Source: Rhododendron vialii (lineage: Eukaryota > Streptophyta > Magnoliopsida > Ericales > Ericaceae). Taken from it: 64,000 bases of DNA. This document shows, one piece after another, positions 1-13,000 of this stretch (positions within the stretch are counted from its first letter, which is position 1; every line of letters begins with the position of its first letter). The notes under the pieces are model-generated. The model was not told the origin of the DNA, did no database searches, and saw only the letters and a list, made by a program, of their open reading frames with translations. The stretch is taken from contig NC_080559.1 of the NCBI RefSeq assembly GCF_030253575.1, positions 3,742,501-3,806,500 of the forward strand, read 5' to 3'. Made by a program: the position numbers and the translations under genes.

Positions 1-75
1 AGTTCTCAATTTGCATTTAACATAATGGCATTAAGCCGAGAAAGACGGGAGGAGAAGAACAATAAGGAGACGCAC

Positions 76-3000
76 CTAAAGTGGCCTAGGATGCCAGCTA
101 CAGCCATAGTCATTCCAGCAAAGTAGGTGTAGGTGTCACCAACAAAAACTGAAGAAGGATACCTAGAATAGAGCCAAGAAAGTTTCAATGGTCACATGAT
201 TATGCCACAAGAATTCTTCTGAACCTTTTTTTCCTGGAAGTAAATCTGAAGCACTAAATATGACTCATACCAGTTGTAGGAAAGTAAAGCCAAAGAAGTG
301 GCAAGTAATGGTTGAACAAGGTAAATAGAGAATGCATGGGCCTGTTTATACTCAGGGTCAGAAGATACTCCAATTTGAATTACATTATGTACCAAGATCT
401 GCAAAACAGAACTACGTGTCAGAGTAGATCAAAGAATTAACATTCTAATGTTGCGCAACATCGGGCACTTACAGCAGACGAGATCACAACTGTCTGCCCA
501 ACTTCTAAGCCATTCAAACCAGCATGGATGTTGATAGAGTTTGTGCAAAAAATGGCCAAAAGCCACATATAAAGCTTATATATCCACCCTGTTCACATCA
601 GCAATGGTGGAAGAGCAAGATATGAATCAACCACTTGAAGTTTGAAGGATTAACATTTATTACTCTCTCAAATAATGAATGTAAACTAAAGTCCTAAATC
701 ATATTGTGCTCCCAATAATTCTCACAACACCCCATAATTCTCCTTATTCATTATACCGTCTAAGGAAGTGACAGATAAAGTTGAAAGCCAAGACAAAATC
801 GAAGATTGGCAGATGAGAGATAAATTAGCAGTTCCTTGAGATAAAAGAACCCCCCATTATCTTTTCACTACCCAACAATGTTAAAAGGTCCACAAAATAA
901 AAGGTCCACAAAATAATTGCATTATGCTGCTAAGATGAAAAAATGAAGAAGTTAAAAGATGTTCTCAGTTTCAGAATGAGTACCTAGATCCAAAATCTCA
1001 AGTCCAACGTAAGGAATGAGAGGCTTTGGTATAATAATAGTTGTATGCCCAGCATAGGCCATCAAAAGAGGAAGAGCAGCAATTGATGGCAGTGCAAGTT
1101 TCCTGCTCTTCAAAATTGTATAAAATTACACCACGATTTAGTTTGCACTAATTATCAAAGTATTGCTAAGGGTATCAATGGTCAAAAAGATGGATCGCTA
1201 AACCATACTCACACTCTCCAAGGGACATCCAAGACATCGTCAACAAATCCAAGCAACATCATGAAGCAGATTGATGCCAATGCCGCATTGTACTCAACAA
1301 GCCACTGCACAAATCAAATACTCGAAGTCTCTAATAGTGCAGTCTTATGCTGCTTGAAGCTAATAATTTTTAACAAGTCCCATCGAATAATGCAAAAGCA
1401 AGAGTATTGATATCTTGAAAAGCAAAACATTTATATGACAGACAGGCAAAACAAGAAGATAGGGGGGGGTAATGTAGTAAAACAAGAAGATACTCCAATT
1501 TCCTGCTCTACAAACTCTTTGTCTAGTAAACCACATCCATGGTTCCTTAAGCCAAAACTAAAACGAACAAACATTAGATATTAAGCACAGAATCCTCCCC
1601 AAAATACCCATGTTGGAAGGTAATGTAGTCAAGGTACTGAACTGCAAAATGACCAGTTATCACCATTCAAGTTTGGACTCGAACTAAGTCAAGAATGAAT
1701 AATCATAATCATATATTCTGTAATACTGAATGATCTAACTACTACATCCCAAGAATTGAGCCACAGAAAGTACTGTACATATGATAAATTCTTCCACTCA
1801 TTATTGGTAATATGAAGTACTAAGACAAATAGTTAACTCAGGACAAAGGTGAGAAACTACTCAACTAATCTCCAGAAAAGCCTCATTCTGACCACCAAAG
1901 TTAGGCATAACTCCAATTTTCTCCATTCTATCCAGGTTCAATTTCATTCACAGTGACGACCTATATTGCATGGACAGTCTATTGATAAGGGCTTGACAAG
2001 AAGGTAAACTCTAAAAGGTATGATATGGATTTGGAAAGGGTAAAATTCCCTACAGATGTTGGCTACCCATTTATACACGAGTTCACATAGAATATCATTT
2101 GCAGTGCCATATAACAACAAAAATATTCATGGAATATCCCAACTCCCAACATGGAGAGTTCCCCTTAGTTAAGAATCCTACAGGCTACACCATTGTCCAA
2201 CTGTCTTGGAAATGCCTTCCTTGAGAACGGTGAAGTAACCATAGTGCCTTTAGTAAAACTCAGACAATCATTTGGGTAAACATTTTGGACCCAAATCACC
2301 CTTTTGTCCCCCGAACAACATTTCCATCTGATTCCTAGCAAAAGAGATACATAGGCAGCCCGCACGGGAGAACAATATTTTGTATTTCAGTTTTTTATTG
2401 GTTTCGAGTAGGATTGGTTTTTCCCATAGTTGTCAAAGGCGAAAGGGCCACCGAGGCGCAAAGTCCTATGGTGCCCGAGGCGAGAGGGGCAAGGCGAGGC
2501 GCGCGCCTTTGACAACTATGGGCTTTCCTTTCCAGTTTATGATTAGAAACACAATAATTGAGCATCATCAACAATCAATGCTCACTAGGGTCAAATTCAA
2601 CAAAGCTCGGAAAACTTCCAAGGGCTGCATGCCCACACCACCTCAACATGCAAAAAAAGAGTTCCACGAATATCACCAACAACAAACCAATATGACTCTA
2701 AAATCTTCCCAGAGCCTTCCCAAAGCGCACTCCGGGAGAACTAGTTACAATCATATGACTACCAAAAATCCCCATCTAAGAGTGAATACAGCGTGGAAGT
2801 ATGACAAAGACACATTAACAACATTTTACTTCAAAGATAAAAAAACGTATCATAACTAATACGTAGAAGAAAATGGGAGAACTGAAACAGTTGGAAAGTG
2901 AAAATAAATTATGACATCATCAAAACTCAAAAGCTGTTTCGCAGAAAATTGCAGTTTAAGAAACAATAAGGTGGAGTACTTACAATTGAATCTGATGTAA

Positions 3001-5241
3001 AATTGAAGTACTGAAACAAGATTGCTAGCACTAAGAAAACAATCCCAACAGCAATACCCAGTGACTCAGGCCTGCAAAAAAACAAAATAACCTGGATAAG
3101 ACTACTTCGCCGTAAGATTTACAGGGATAAAGGATTATTAATATCATCGTCTGATCACATAAAATGATTTAAGAAATAATAGGCTCCTTGATCTAATAAA
3201 ACATATCCCTACCACTATTTTTAGTGTAGTAATTGTAGACCAGTTATAAAATATCACAAACTGGACCCATGTTCATAATGTAAGGACACATGCATCAAAA
3301 TGACATAGAAAGCCATGTGAAAACTATAAAGTACTCGAACTGCTGTTAAATGTTGTTATTTTAGTTCTTAGTAGACCAACATGCAAAAGTCTCCAATCAA
3401 AGGACTCTAGTCCACTAAACCCATGATAATTTCACAAACTCTACCTCATCTGGACTCTAGTCAACATGCAAAAGTCTTCATCTGGATCCTTTCAGGTGAA
3501 ATCCTTGGCAAGCTAATTGGAAAACCTTGGCTCCACTCAAAGTGAGTTTCTTTGTTTGGTGCGCTGCTCAAGGCAAAATTCTTACTATTGATAACTTGAT
3601 TCGAAGAGGGAGAATCATGGTAAATTGCGGGATGCAGTGACGGTCGATCACCTTCTCCTTCATTGCCCGGTGGCTTGGGAGCTTTGGACTTTGGTGTTCT
3701 CTTGGTTTGGGATTCAATGGGTTGTTTCAAGTAGTGTCATGGAACTCTTAATTGCTTGGAAAGGTGCTAGAGTGGGAAAAAGAAGAAAGTGTGTTTGGGC
3801 TATGATCTCTCTTTGCTTGATGTGGGTGATTTGGCGTGAAAGGAATTCGAGATGCTTTGAGGGGGTTGAAAAGCCTTTATTTAAAATTAAAAGTTTCTTG
3901 TTAAATAGCTTGTATAGTCGGGACAAGTATGATTGTTTCCCATCTCTTGGCCAATTTTTAGATTGGTTTGAGCTTTTTCAGTAGAATAGGAGTGCAGGTG
4001 TATAGGGCCTTTTTGTCTCGTGGCCTTCAATTGTATATGGGCAGCATTCCGTTAATGCCTTGTTGGTAATATATTCTTTTACTTATCAAAAAAATTTCAC
4101 AAACTCTGCCCCTAAAATATATATAAAATGCCAAAACAATTTCAGTAACCAGCACTAGCCAAATTAGTGCATGTACAACAATTCATGTATCAGTTTTAGG
4201 AAACTAATTTGTTTTCCTTAACCTATATAGCTAAATTATGAGGATTGAAAAGTCACATAAATCAGAGCTTTGCATTACAAATGAATTCATTTCAACGAGA
4301 ACGACAACAGTAAATGGCCTAGAACATAAATAATCACGCCAAACCAACCAAACTAAGACTTCTGCAGCCCTAACCAATTAGGATAAAATAAATCATCATT
4401 ATGCTCTGTCAAGGGCTATTTAATCAATTAAGTTCAACAAAACTCGCAGCTTCACAAATTTCACCAAAATTATCAGCAAAACAATCAAGTTATGTACTAA
4501 TTGAAATCCTACCAAACTTAACGTTACATTATATGTTACAAACTCGAGCCTTTCTATTAGGCTTGTACCGGCGTCGCATATGTCAAGTCTCCACTCGTCA
4601 CCGGGGCATGCGTCCCCACTGAAATGTTCATTTTTTTTCCCTCTCAAACACTTGAAACTAATTTGAGATGTGGCTCTTAGCCCATCTAGTTGTTACCAAG
4701 GGAAGGTTTTGGGTTCGAGTCTATGGAGAGACTTCAAACTCCCTTTGGTTTGTTAACCCACCAACTTTCCCACTAACCCCGCTGGTCATGGTTGTCAATA
4801 TCCGTACGATTCACGGTTCACGCAAATTATGTGACTTAGCGTGAGACAGAGCATTAGAAAATGCACCATTTTGACAAGGGAAAAAAAGGAGGGAGAAGGA
4901 ACTCACACTTTGACAGAGCCTTGAGGGGTGCCTTTCTTATTGATATCGTAACCGAACAAATTGCGCCTCAACACGTATCTAGACGCCACGGGGATCATGG
5001 CTAGGGTCAGAAAGAATCCAGCGGAGCTGACTGCGGCGCTGATGAGGATGGATCGCTTGAGGTCGGGCTCGATGTTGTAGTGAGACAATATCAGGTACAA
5101 GTACGGGACAAAGAAGATGAGAGATACTTTCAGGATTTGGCCCGCCTTCGATGGGGCCATTGGAGGGTCCGTCGTCAGAGGCTTCGCGGCGGCGGCGGCG
5201 GTGGAGGCGGCCTCTGATGTGGCTCTCTTCCGAGCTGTCAT
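76..5241 (-). CDS. GPT: UDP-GlcNAc:dolichyl-phosphate GlcNAc-1-phosphate transferase (GPT/ALG7), 3' truncated by window edge
   Basis: This ER multi-pass enzyme transfers GlcNAc-1-phosphate from UDP-GlcNAc to dolichyl phosphate, the first step of N-glycan precursor assembly (tunicamycin target). Seven exons join in phase on the minus strand: 4907-5241, 2984-3071, 1213-1304, 984-1102, 473-588, 271-398 and 76-162. They encode about 321 residues; plant GPT is roughly 430, so about 110 C-terminal residues lie beyond base 1. Family motifs are visible: [12 protein letters not shown] at the end of exon 1, [14 protein letters not shown] across exons 3-4, [16 protein letters not shown] in exon 5, and [15 protein letters not shown] in exon 7, with hydrophobic membrane segments between them. 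The ATG at 5239-5241 follows a (GA)n 5' UTR on the sense strand. Intron 1 (3072-4906) holds a LINE fragment and a SINE-like sequence. Identity comes from remembered Arabidopsis and animal GPT sequence and is strong. Confidence 0.93.
2423..2522. mobile_element. Foldback MITE-like element with 18-bp perfect terminal inverted repeats
   Basis: Bases 2423-2440 and 2505-2522 are perfect inverted copies of CCCATAGTTGTCAAAGGC. The 64-bp centre is rich in GGCG/GGCGC runs that could extend the foldback imperfectly. It lies in GPT intron 2 (1305-2983). No clear target-site duplication flanks it. The 'tagttgtcaaaggcg' start resembles a repeat I recall as common in plant genomes, but I cannot assign a superfamily. 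Confidence 0.6.
3446..4093 (+). mobile_element. 5'-truncated LINE retrotransposon fragment (zf-RVT region) in GPT intron 1
   Basis: Bases 3625-3984 encode a 119-residue stretch typical of the C-terminal zinc-binding (zf-RVT) domain of plant non-LTR retrotransposons: [20 protein letters not shown], then [14 protein letters not shown]. An upstream frame at about 3530-3620 reads [20 protein letters not shown], the preceding part of the domain, so at least one frameshift separates them. The 3' end is A-rich after TTACTTATC. Near-identical 17-bp direct repeats at 3429-3445 and 4094-4110 (ATTTCACAAACTCT, then A or G, then CC) form the target-site duplication. The insert is antisense to GPT. No reverse transcriptase core or endonuclease remains, so the copy is dead. 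Confidence 0.85.
4665..4790 (+). mobile_element. tRNA-derived SINE-like remnant
   Basis: A pol III B-box-like string, GGTTCGAGTCT, lies at 4712-4722. About 40 bp upstream is a degenerate A-box-like string, TGGCTCTTAG, at 4671-4680, followed by 'cccatctagttgttaccaag', wording I associate with plant tRNA-derived SINE heads. No poly(A) tail or target duplication was found, so this may be only the head of a decayed copy. It lies in GPT intron 1. Confidence 0.4.
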
Positions 5242-5245
5242 GGCG

Positions 5246-5250
<5 letters not shown>

Positions 5251-5286
<36 letters not shown>

Positions 5287-5343
5287 ACTGTGACTGTATC
5301 TATGTCCTCATTGATTTGCTTCTGAGAAAACTCAAATCTGTAT

Positions 5344-5380
<37 letters not shown>
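5251..5380. repeat. Two (CT)n/(GA)n microsatellites in the GPT 5' leader and promoter
   Basis: CT dinucleotide runs occupy about 5251-5284 and 5343-5380. On the GPT sense strand they read (GA)n and begin about 10 bases upstream of the start codon. GA-rich leaders are common in plants and can bind BBR/BPC GAGA factors; any such role here is inference. Confidence 0.9.
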
Positions 5381-5386
<6 letters not shown>

Positions 5387-7004
5387 TGTGGAAAATGTCT
5401 GTTTTACTCTCCGGTGCTGTGTGATCCAATGAGAGTTGTACATGTCAGATCTGAAATGTCACTAGAGGGCTCCCAAGGGACGCCCAACTGCTGCCCACGT
5501 GGCAAGGAAAAAATTGCTGACTCGTTAATTGAAATGGATATAAATAGAGAAATTTTGGAAAATCACAAAAACGAGAAATTTTGGAGTGAAGATGGGAATC
5601 AAGATTCACTAGTGTGATCGCAAGTGACACAAAATAAGATTCCTCGCGGGTTTTTTGACGATATTTATTTTGTAAATTTAGACAGATTCATCATTCCATG
5701 CAGAAAAAAAAGTTTGATCAGACAGTAATAAGAGTTTGATCAAATCACAATGGCTATAAGAGAAATAGATGTAGACACTTGTTCAATTTTCGCGTGACAA
5801 TTATTATTTTTCAAGTAGGTATTAATGTCTAATTAATCTAATTTTTTCCGTCAGCAGTGAATACATTGAAAATTATTTGATTGGTTACTTGAGTGTTTGA
5901 ACGAATATTATTATTTGTCCAAATTAGGACTAAATTCATAGATTGACAGGCCTTAGTTAAGTGTAGTAATTTGAATTTGAGACAATTCATTTTGCAAGGG
6001 AAACGACTTCACACTCATATTTTTTTTAATAAATACACTCCTCTTCTTATCTTTTAGAACAAAAATAAAATAAAATTAGAGTGCATTAAAAAAAATGTGT
6101 AAAAATCGCTACGTTTTGCAAACAACGATGCATGAATAATCCCACCGTAAAAATGAATGGAGTCCTGTGAATACCAATAGTAAGATCAGAGATTCAAAAT
6201 GAATATGAAATATGAGAAAGCCACAATTGGCACAGCCATGATCTTCATCGTTTAGTCCAATCTTTTAAGCCTTGTTTGGAATTTAGAGAAACAAAAAATA
6301 GGAAAGGAGGAAAATGTTAAGTTGTACTGTGCTCGGTACCGTGCCAAAACAACGAAGGATAATTTATGTTCCTTTCCTTGCCACTTCTCTTCTCAAGTTC
6401 CAAACTTCCAAACAGAGCTTTAGATTTTTTTTTCCCGGAGGAAAGCAAAAACAGCAGAACATCGTTGCAATCCACTAGATGCAGCATCCACATATAAATG
6501 GTGCAAAAAGCCTGAGGCCTGAATTTCCGTTAGACCCCCCCAAAAAAAAAAAAAAAAAAAAAAAGCAAGCCTGAGGCCTGGATCCCATTACTGCTATTAC
6601 AGCTCAAATGGAGTGAACTCTAGAAGCAATGCTGCGCCATCAGAAGCGAAAATAAACCACCATCCAAGATCCCAATATAATTCTGCACAGAATTTCAAAA
6701 AGCATCTTGAACTCTCCCAGCTCCCAGACTTCAATTTGCACGTCCTTGGCTTTTGATGACTTATATTACTTAGGCAACAAACTAGACCAAGGATAACAAA
6801 ATCAAAACCCTGCTGGAACGTGCCCAGTAGCTCTTTCAACACCTAAAATGAACTTTCAGTTTGGTTCGTTCTTGTATGATTTTTGCCACCAGCTCCACAG
6901 GATATTTTACTTTACAATGTGCTTTCTTTGTTTTTTTCCAAACAAAACAATCACAGTCGCCTCGAGGAGAAAAGGTTCCAGCTTCCAAACGACGTTGCGA
7001 AAAG
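5381..7004. other. Intergenic: GPT promoter and ARP 3' flank, with a Tourist-like MITE
   Basis: No gene was recognised. The first part should contain the GPT promoter. Bases about 6269-6418 look like a degenerate Tourist-type MITE: the left end GCCTTGTTTGGAA mirrors the right end CTTCCAAACAGAGC. A 24-base A run near 6541-6565 is bracketed by near copies of AAGCCTGAGGCCTG at about 6508 and 6567. The stretch just before 7005 should hold the 3' UTR of ARP. Confidence 0.5.
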
Positions 7005-10000
7005 CTAGATCTTGAGGACGAGGCCAATAGGACAATGATCACTGCCGGTAACATCTGGTAGAATGTAAGAGTCATGAACCTGGCTAAATAAGGATTTGGA
7101 GGCAAGGAAGTAGTCAAGACGCCATCCTGTTTCAGGGCCAAGATACAAATATAAGAGAACACGTGAAAGGATATTGGTACCTCTTGATATATTTCTTCTA
7201 TATCCAGGGATAAGTGGTGTTTGCAAGTTGTCTCAGGGCATTTTCATGCATAACATAAGACTTAATGCATACTTCATGATAAATTCAAAGTAAGAAACGT
7301 GCATACAAGAACAAGGTAAATGGCCAACTAAATCTCGCAGACACAGATCCAATGCCCTTATTCGAGTGTCGTATTCAACACAGGTACTTTGTACATGTAA
7401 AAGAGTCCAAGTCACATAGCTTAGAACACTACTATCTACTATCCATGCATGATATAAAATGTACCTTAGAGAAAAATAGTACTACATTAGTTGTAGATGG
7501 AACCACAACCATCAGCCTTCTGTCAACATTGAGTGTTATCTAGGTACCCTCACTAATGGAGTAGGATGCCTAAAGTTGGAGAACCCTTAAACTCCTCACA
7601 GCTCAAGTCCGTTACCCCAGCCAAATCCAAGACAACCCAATTGATCCAATGAAGACAATAGAACAAAATGTTTCTTTGAATATCATTCTCTGCAATCATA
7701 TGAAAGCAGGTCCTAAAAAGTTTTAAAAGAAGAAAGAGTAGAAATATTTGATACTTTTTACTCACTCAGAAACATCACTTTGACTTCATGATATGTTATT
7801 CGCAGTATCAAAACAACAGCTTCATTTCTTTTTTATGAATCATAAACAACAGCTTCATGTTCAGAGTAATGTGCACGAATTACACATACTCAGATCTTTA
7901 CTGCATAATGATATCTTCTCACATAAAACCTCTTCTTTTTTATTTTTTTGTAGTTGAACTAGCAGCTCTTAGATATAACATAATAGAGAGCCGTGATAAT
8001 GGTCAATATCATGACAGACCCATCCAAACAGGGTTTCGGAAACAAATCATTGACTTGTGCGTTGATAAAAATGGAAATACAAGTTTCAAGGATTGTTTAT
8101 CGAAAGTACCTCTATTGGTTTTGCGTCCACCATGCCTGTAACCCCAGTATGTGTACCCAACAATACCAGGATGGTGCTCCCTGAAGGTATCAACAAAACC
8201 TTTAGCTAAGAAATTTGTCTCAAATGATTGCCTTTCTTCATCAGTAAAACCAGCACTTCTTCTATTTCCCTGCATAATGCACCACAATTAGGAAAACAAC
8301 ATTGAGATATAAACAAAAGATATCACTAACAAATTCGTACACGCAAAATTGGAAAAGTGCCAGGTTTCGAAATAGTACAACAGCTCGATTGTTGATTAAC
8401 TCATCTAAAGAGATATCTACCTTTCACTGTCCACAAGTATCACCAATTTGGATCTACACGAATTTTACCCACTGTCGTACTGTATGCGCAGAAGATTCCT
8501 AATTCTCACTTCATTTTTTATGAGGTAGACAACATAAAGAGCACAAGTTCACATTTCCAATCTGTATTACTTACAGCAGGGTTATAAATATCAATCTCCT
8601 CATGAGCACAGTTCAGATCACCAGTCAAAATGACAGGCTTTGACTTTTCTAGCTCCTGCATCATGCATGGTAACCAGCATAAGCATAGAATAGTGCCATA
8701 GAAAATGTGCAATATCTGCTTTCACAGTCTGCAGTGAATTTGTATATCGCGATATAGGAGAAACATCAAAGAAAATGCATCGATAGCAGCACTAGAAGAA
8801 CAACGTAAAAAGAGAGAAGAACGAGAAAATCACTATTTTCATGTGTGGTTAGAGAATAAAAGTTAAGATGAATCCATTTACAAGATCTAAAACTCCTATT
8901 TTGACGCAAATACAACACCACTTAGTTATGGTTATCATTTTTTTTGGAGAAAGATTAGGTAAAAATGCCAGCTCTTCGAATAGAAAAAAGTTCTGCTCGT
9001 ATAACAGAAAAAGAAGTTGAACACGAAATTCTAAGTAGTGGACATAAACAATAGCAGGCGACACAGAAAGAAATTCATGCATCATCTCAAAGTGCAATCA
9101 ATTGAGTCAAGACAAAGAAAAGAAAGCTCACTTTCATGTAACTGCTGAGAGATGAATCCCACTCTGTAACCCTGTATGACTAGCATTACACGCACACACG
9201 TTACTCGAACAATTTTTTCTCATAAACTTACATTCAAAAACAATGCAAAAAGATTTCCTCAAAAAACCTAAAACTGGAAAAGAGCAGGTATGCCTTTTCT
9301 CTGGAGAACAAAGAGCGAGGAAAGATAAAGAAAAATGTACAACGTCAGTTACCAGTCGTTTTAATCCATCTCCGGAGTTAGGTACATATGCATTTAACAG
9401 ATAATATGTATCAAACTCCATAGTAACAAGCCTTCCTTCACCATCGTGATCTGATACACCTAGGCCATATGTGACGGAAAGTGGCTTTATCTGTCAAATA
9501 GCAAGAAACATGAAAGCAAATATTCAAGCTCGTGGTGAACACCTGGTGTGATGCAACCGAGCAGTAATAACTTCACAACGTCGCAAAACCTATAAAAGGT
9601 AAAACAATGTGTTCTATTATTCCATGCAATGGCATGCATAATATTGCAGTTTATGAATAATGGACCGTTATGGTAGGCTCAAACTACTAAATATGCCCAT
9701 CAGGTATATGCCGAACCACAAATGTCAGACCAGTATCCCATACCCCAAGTGTCGAGTTTCAAATACAAGTAATTATATATTCAGAAGAGTCCATGCAACA
9801 CAACAGATATCTGCATCACCAATAGAAATAGTAACCATACCCGTGAGATAATTGCAGTACCAGAATAGCCAAGTTTGGAGGCACTGCAAGTCCAAAAGCT
9901 ATTCTCATAGCCTTCAAGGAGATTTTGTTTGATTGCCTCAACATCCTTCTCCTGCATTTTAGATTGAAAATGCAATTACTCCCAAGGCTATTTTATTGCA

Positions 10001-13000
10001 TTATAACAGCACAAGAAAAACCATAACTAAATGGAATAGGCAACAACTAGTATCCGAACTTCATAACATACTGATGCCATCCACGAAATGACTTTGAGTC
10101 CTTCTACAACTCTTACGAATTCACAATGGGGTTTTTCTTTTAATGTGTAAACAATATACACAAACTGGGGGGAAAAGGCCAAAGGGGTTGTTGTAGGACA
10201 AGTGATGGAAAATGTTCCCTACAACTCGTGCCACAAAGGTGCTAGAATAATGGTATTATCAACTCCGTGAATAACCTTTTAGAGTTGAGATTGTTGATTC
10301 ATACAAAACAAAAAAACTGACAAAGCACACTGAAGCAACCTTCAAGCCTTCCTTCTATTCATCCTCGCAATGCCTCTGCACCAATTGTGTAGCAGGCCCC
10401 CACCAATTTAGGAAAAACAAACAAACCCAGAAATGTAGCCAACACAAACACCCAAATCTTTGCTGCCATTCCAGAGCTCATATAAGTGCAGCACCAACAA
10501 GGAACAAGCCTTTGTTATAAACACTTTATCACATAGAAATAATCCCTCAACCAGATAGATCCCACTAAGAGCTGGCCTTGGAAGGAGCTTTACACTCATC
10601 ACACTGAAACACACCTTTGATGGGTCCCAATAAGTGTCTTATTAAACGTCTTTACCTTACAACATATGGATTTTGAACCAATTACCTAATCTAGTCATCT
10701 CGTAACTCTTGTTCGCCAACTCCTTCCATTCTATAAACTACTCTGAAAATCCTCCAACTTCCTCAACCTCCCAGTCATTCACGTAGTTCTTCTGCTTTTA
10801 GATAATTTCACATACGTAAAATCTTAACTAATCACAAAGGAAAAGGAAAACATTGTAATCATATAGTAACAAAATACTGCACTACTGGAAGAAGTTTTTC
10901 TAATTCAATTTCAGTGCAGATAATAACTGTAGAATAAAGTAATGAGTAAATCACAGAGAAGATATTAATTATCTGCAGATGCATCACAAATGCACAATTC
11001 TCAACATTATGGAACGACTTCAAATCAATTTCTGCATCCAACCCCTATTGTTTCTCTTCTTATGACTCTTTTTGGTCCAATTTCATTAGCCTCAAGGTAA
11101 ATGGAAGAAGTGGAAAACAAGGAGAATTTAGGAAAGGGAAAGGGAAAACTTGCCTGTAGTTTGGTCTCTTGCAAGCACAACACATCAAAATCTTCTCTTT
11201 GTGCAAGTTGTAGAGCCGAGAAACCCTCTAGCTTCAGTAAAGCTCTTAACCCATTGACATTCCAAGACATTAACTTCACAGATTTAGTATCAGCGCTAAG
11301 TGGAGGCGGCCTCATAGTCCTGGGATTGTATACTTTCCACCCCTTCTGTGGCTTCTTGTGGGCAAAAACTGTCCAGGGCTCCTTCTGGTCTATCGAGAGA
11401 TTAACCTCACCAGAAGCTCCAACTCCAATAGCATCTTCTGGGTGTGCTTTTCTCTTCAACCGGGAGGGTTCTTTTTCTACAAACGTAAGCCAGTGTAAAA
11501 TACCACCTACACCAACTATATCCTCCATATTCACGTGTTCACTACATTTTCCAAAAAAAAAATGAAGCACCTGAAACTTCATCAATTTTGATAGATAGCT
11601 TATGTGGCGTTGCCAAAAGGGTAGTTTTGACTTCCTTATCATTATTTGTTACTTTGACCTGTTTGACTCTTCTCTTAGGAGATTGAATTTCAGAAACCTC
11701 CGAAACTGTGTTTAACTCCTGAGCATGCTCTTCAACAGCTGAACTCTTTGTCTTCCACTTCAATGTATCTGTTTTACTAAGCTTAGATTTTGTTCCAGAG
11801 AACTGCTGACCATCTAGCACCAGAGAACCCTTGCCTGCACATATTGGAAAACTTAACCAGTGCAATGGATAAAGTTTAGTTTTTTTTTTTAAATAATAAT
11901 TTAGTAATTCTGTAGTTGCCAACAAGATAAATAAAAGCACAGAGAACTTAGTTGTTAGGGTTGCAATCAAACTGAATCTAACTGACATTGAGAGGAGTAT
12001 AGGTTATATATGAATAGTAAACAGAATACCTTCTACTTTACTGTTTAGGAAATCCCTCAAGGTAGACACGAGATCACTCTTACAACCTTTGGCGGGGACC
12101 CCAACACTCCTGCAAATTTAAGAACCTCAATCGACTACAAGAAACCATCATATATAAGTGAGATCATGCATATTGAGAGGCACAAACTTCGAAACACAAT
12201 AAATGTCCTGAAACGAGACCTTAGGAAAGGAAGTCATCGAAGTTTCAAGAATTAAAAAAAGAGCTGCTGACTCACACATTTAACATTCTCATTTCTACAG
12301 ACCTAAATGATACAGTGATATCCTCTACTTTGCATCAGCTGCAGAGGTCTTCGGTTATTTAGCTGCATCTCAGACCATGTGGTTTGCTATCTCAGATTAT
12401 TCAAACCAGGTAGATCTAATGCAGAAATCATCAAATACGTGGTTCTACGATATAACAAATGGGAAAACAGTATAAAATACTGAAACCTATTGTACGGCAA
12501 AAATACAGTATCGTGTTTCTCATAGAGAGTTAAGAAGTAAATAACAAGAAGACAACACACATGTTTGTCATTGTAAAAATGTGATTCTTGGTTGAATTGT
12601 AAGTCTTCCTCACTTCACTCTATCTAGCTCCCACACCCGCCACATATTCCAACAGAACCTAACAACCCTCGCAGATGTTGGAAAGTGGGAGAAAAGGCAA
12701 CAAGGTGTCAACTGAGAATGCAATTACTGCAAGAAAGCAAAAGGGATTGATCTCCAATGAACTGAGGCCGAACATCTATCTGAGGTAGTTAGGATAGCAT
12801 TACCATCTCTTGTTAATGAAAATCTTATCCGAAGATATGGTAAGTATGGTTGATAAATAACTCAAACTTACTTCTATGGCCACCGTTCCTCCTCAACCAA
12901 TATCAGGTATATGTTAATCAACTTGACACTCAAGTGAATAGAAACAATTTTCATTTATTCTGACACATGTGCTAACAAATACATCTAAAGCGTCATAGTG

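Noticed and set aside
2380-2859. 159-residue plus-strand open frame
   Set aside because: It reads through the foldback MITE and GPT intron 2, is antisense to GPT and matches no family.
5238-5432. Arg-Glu and Leu-Ser repeat peptides near the GPT start
   Set aside because: Translations of the CT/GA tracts.
11101-11565. 154-residue plus-strand open frame
   Set aside because: It is the exact antisense of the ARP coding exon; the minus-strand reading has clear nuclease motifs.
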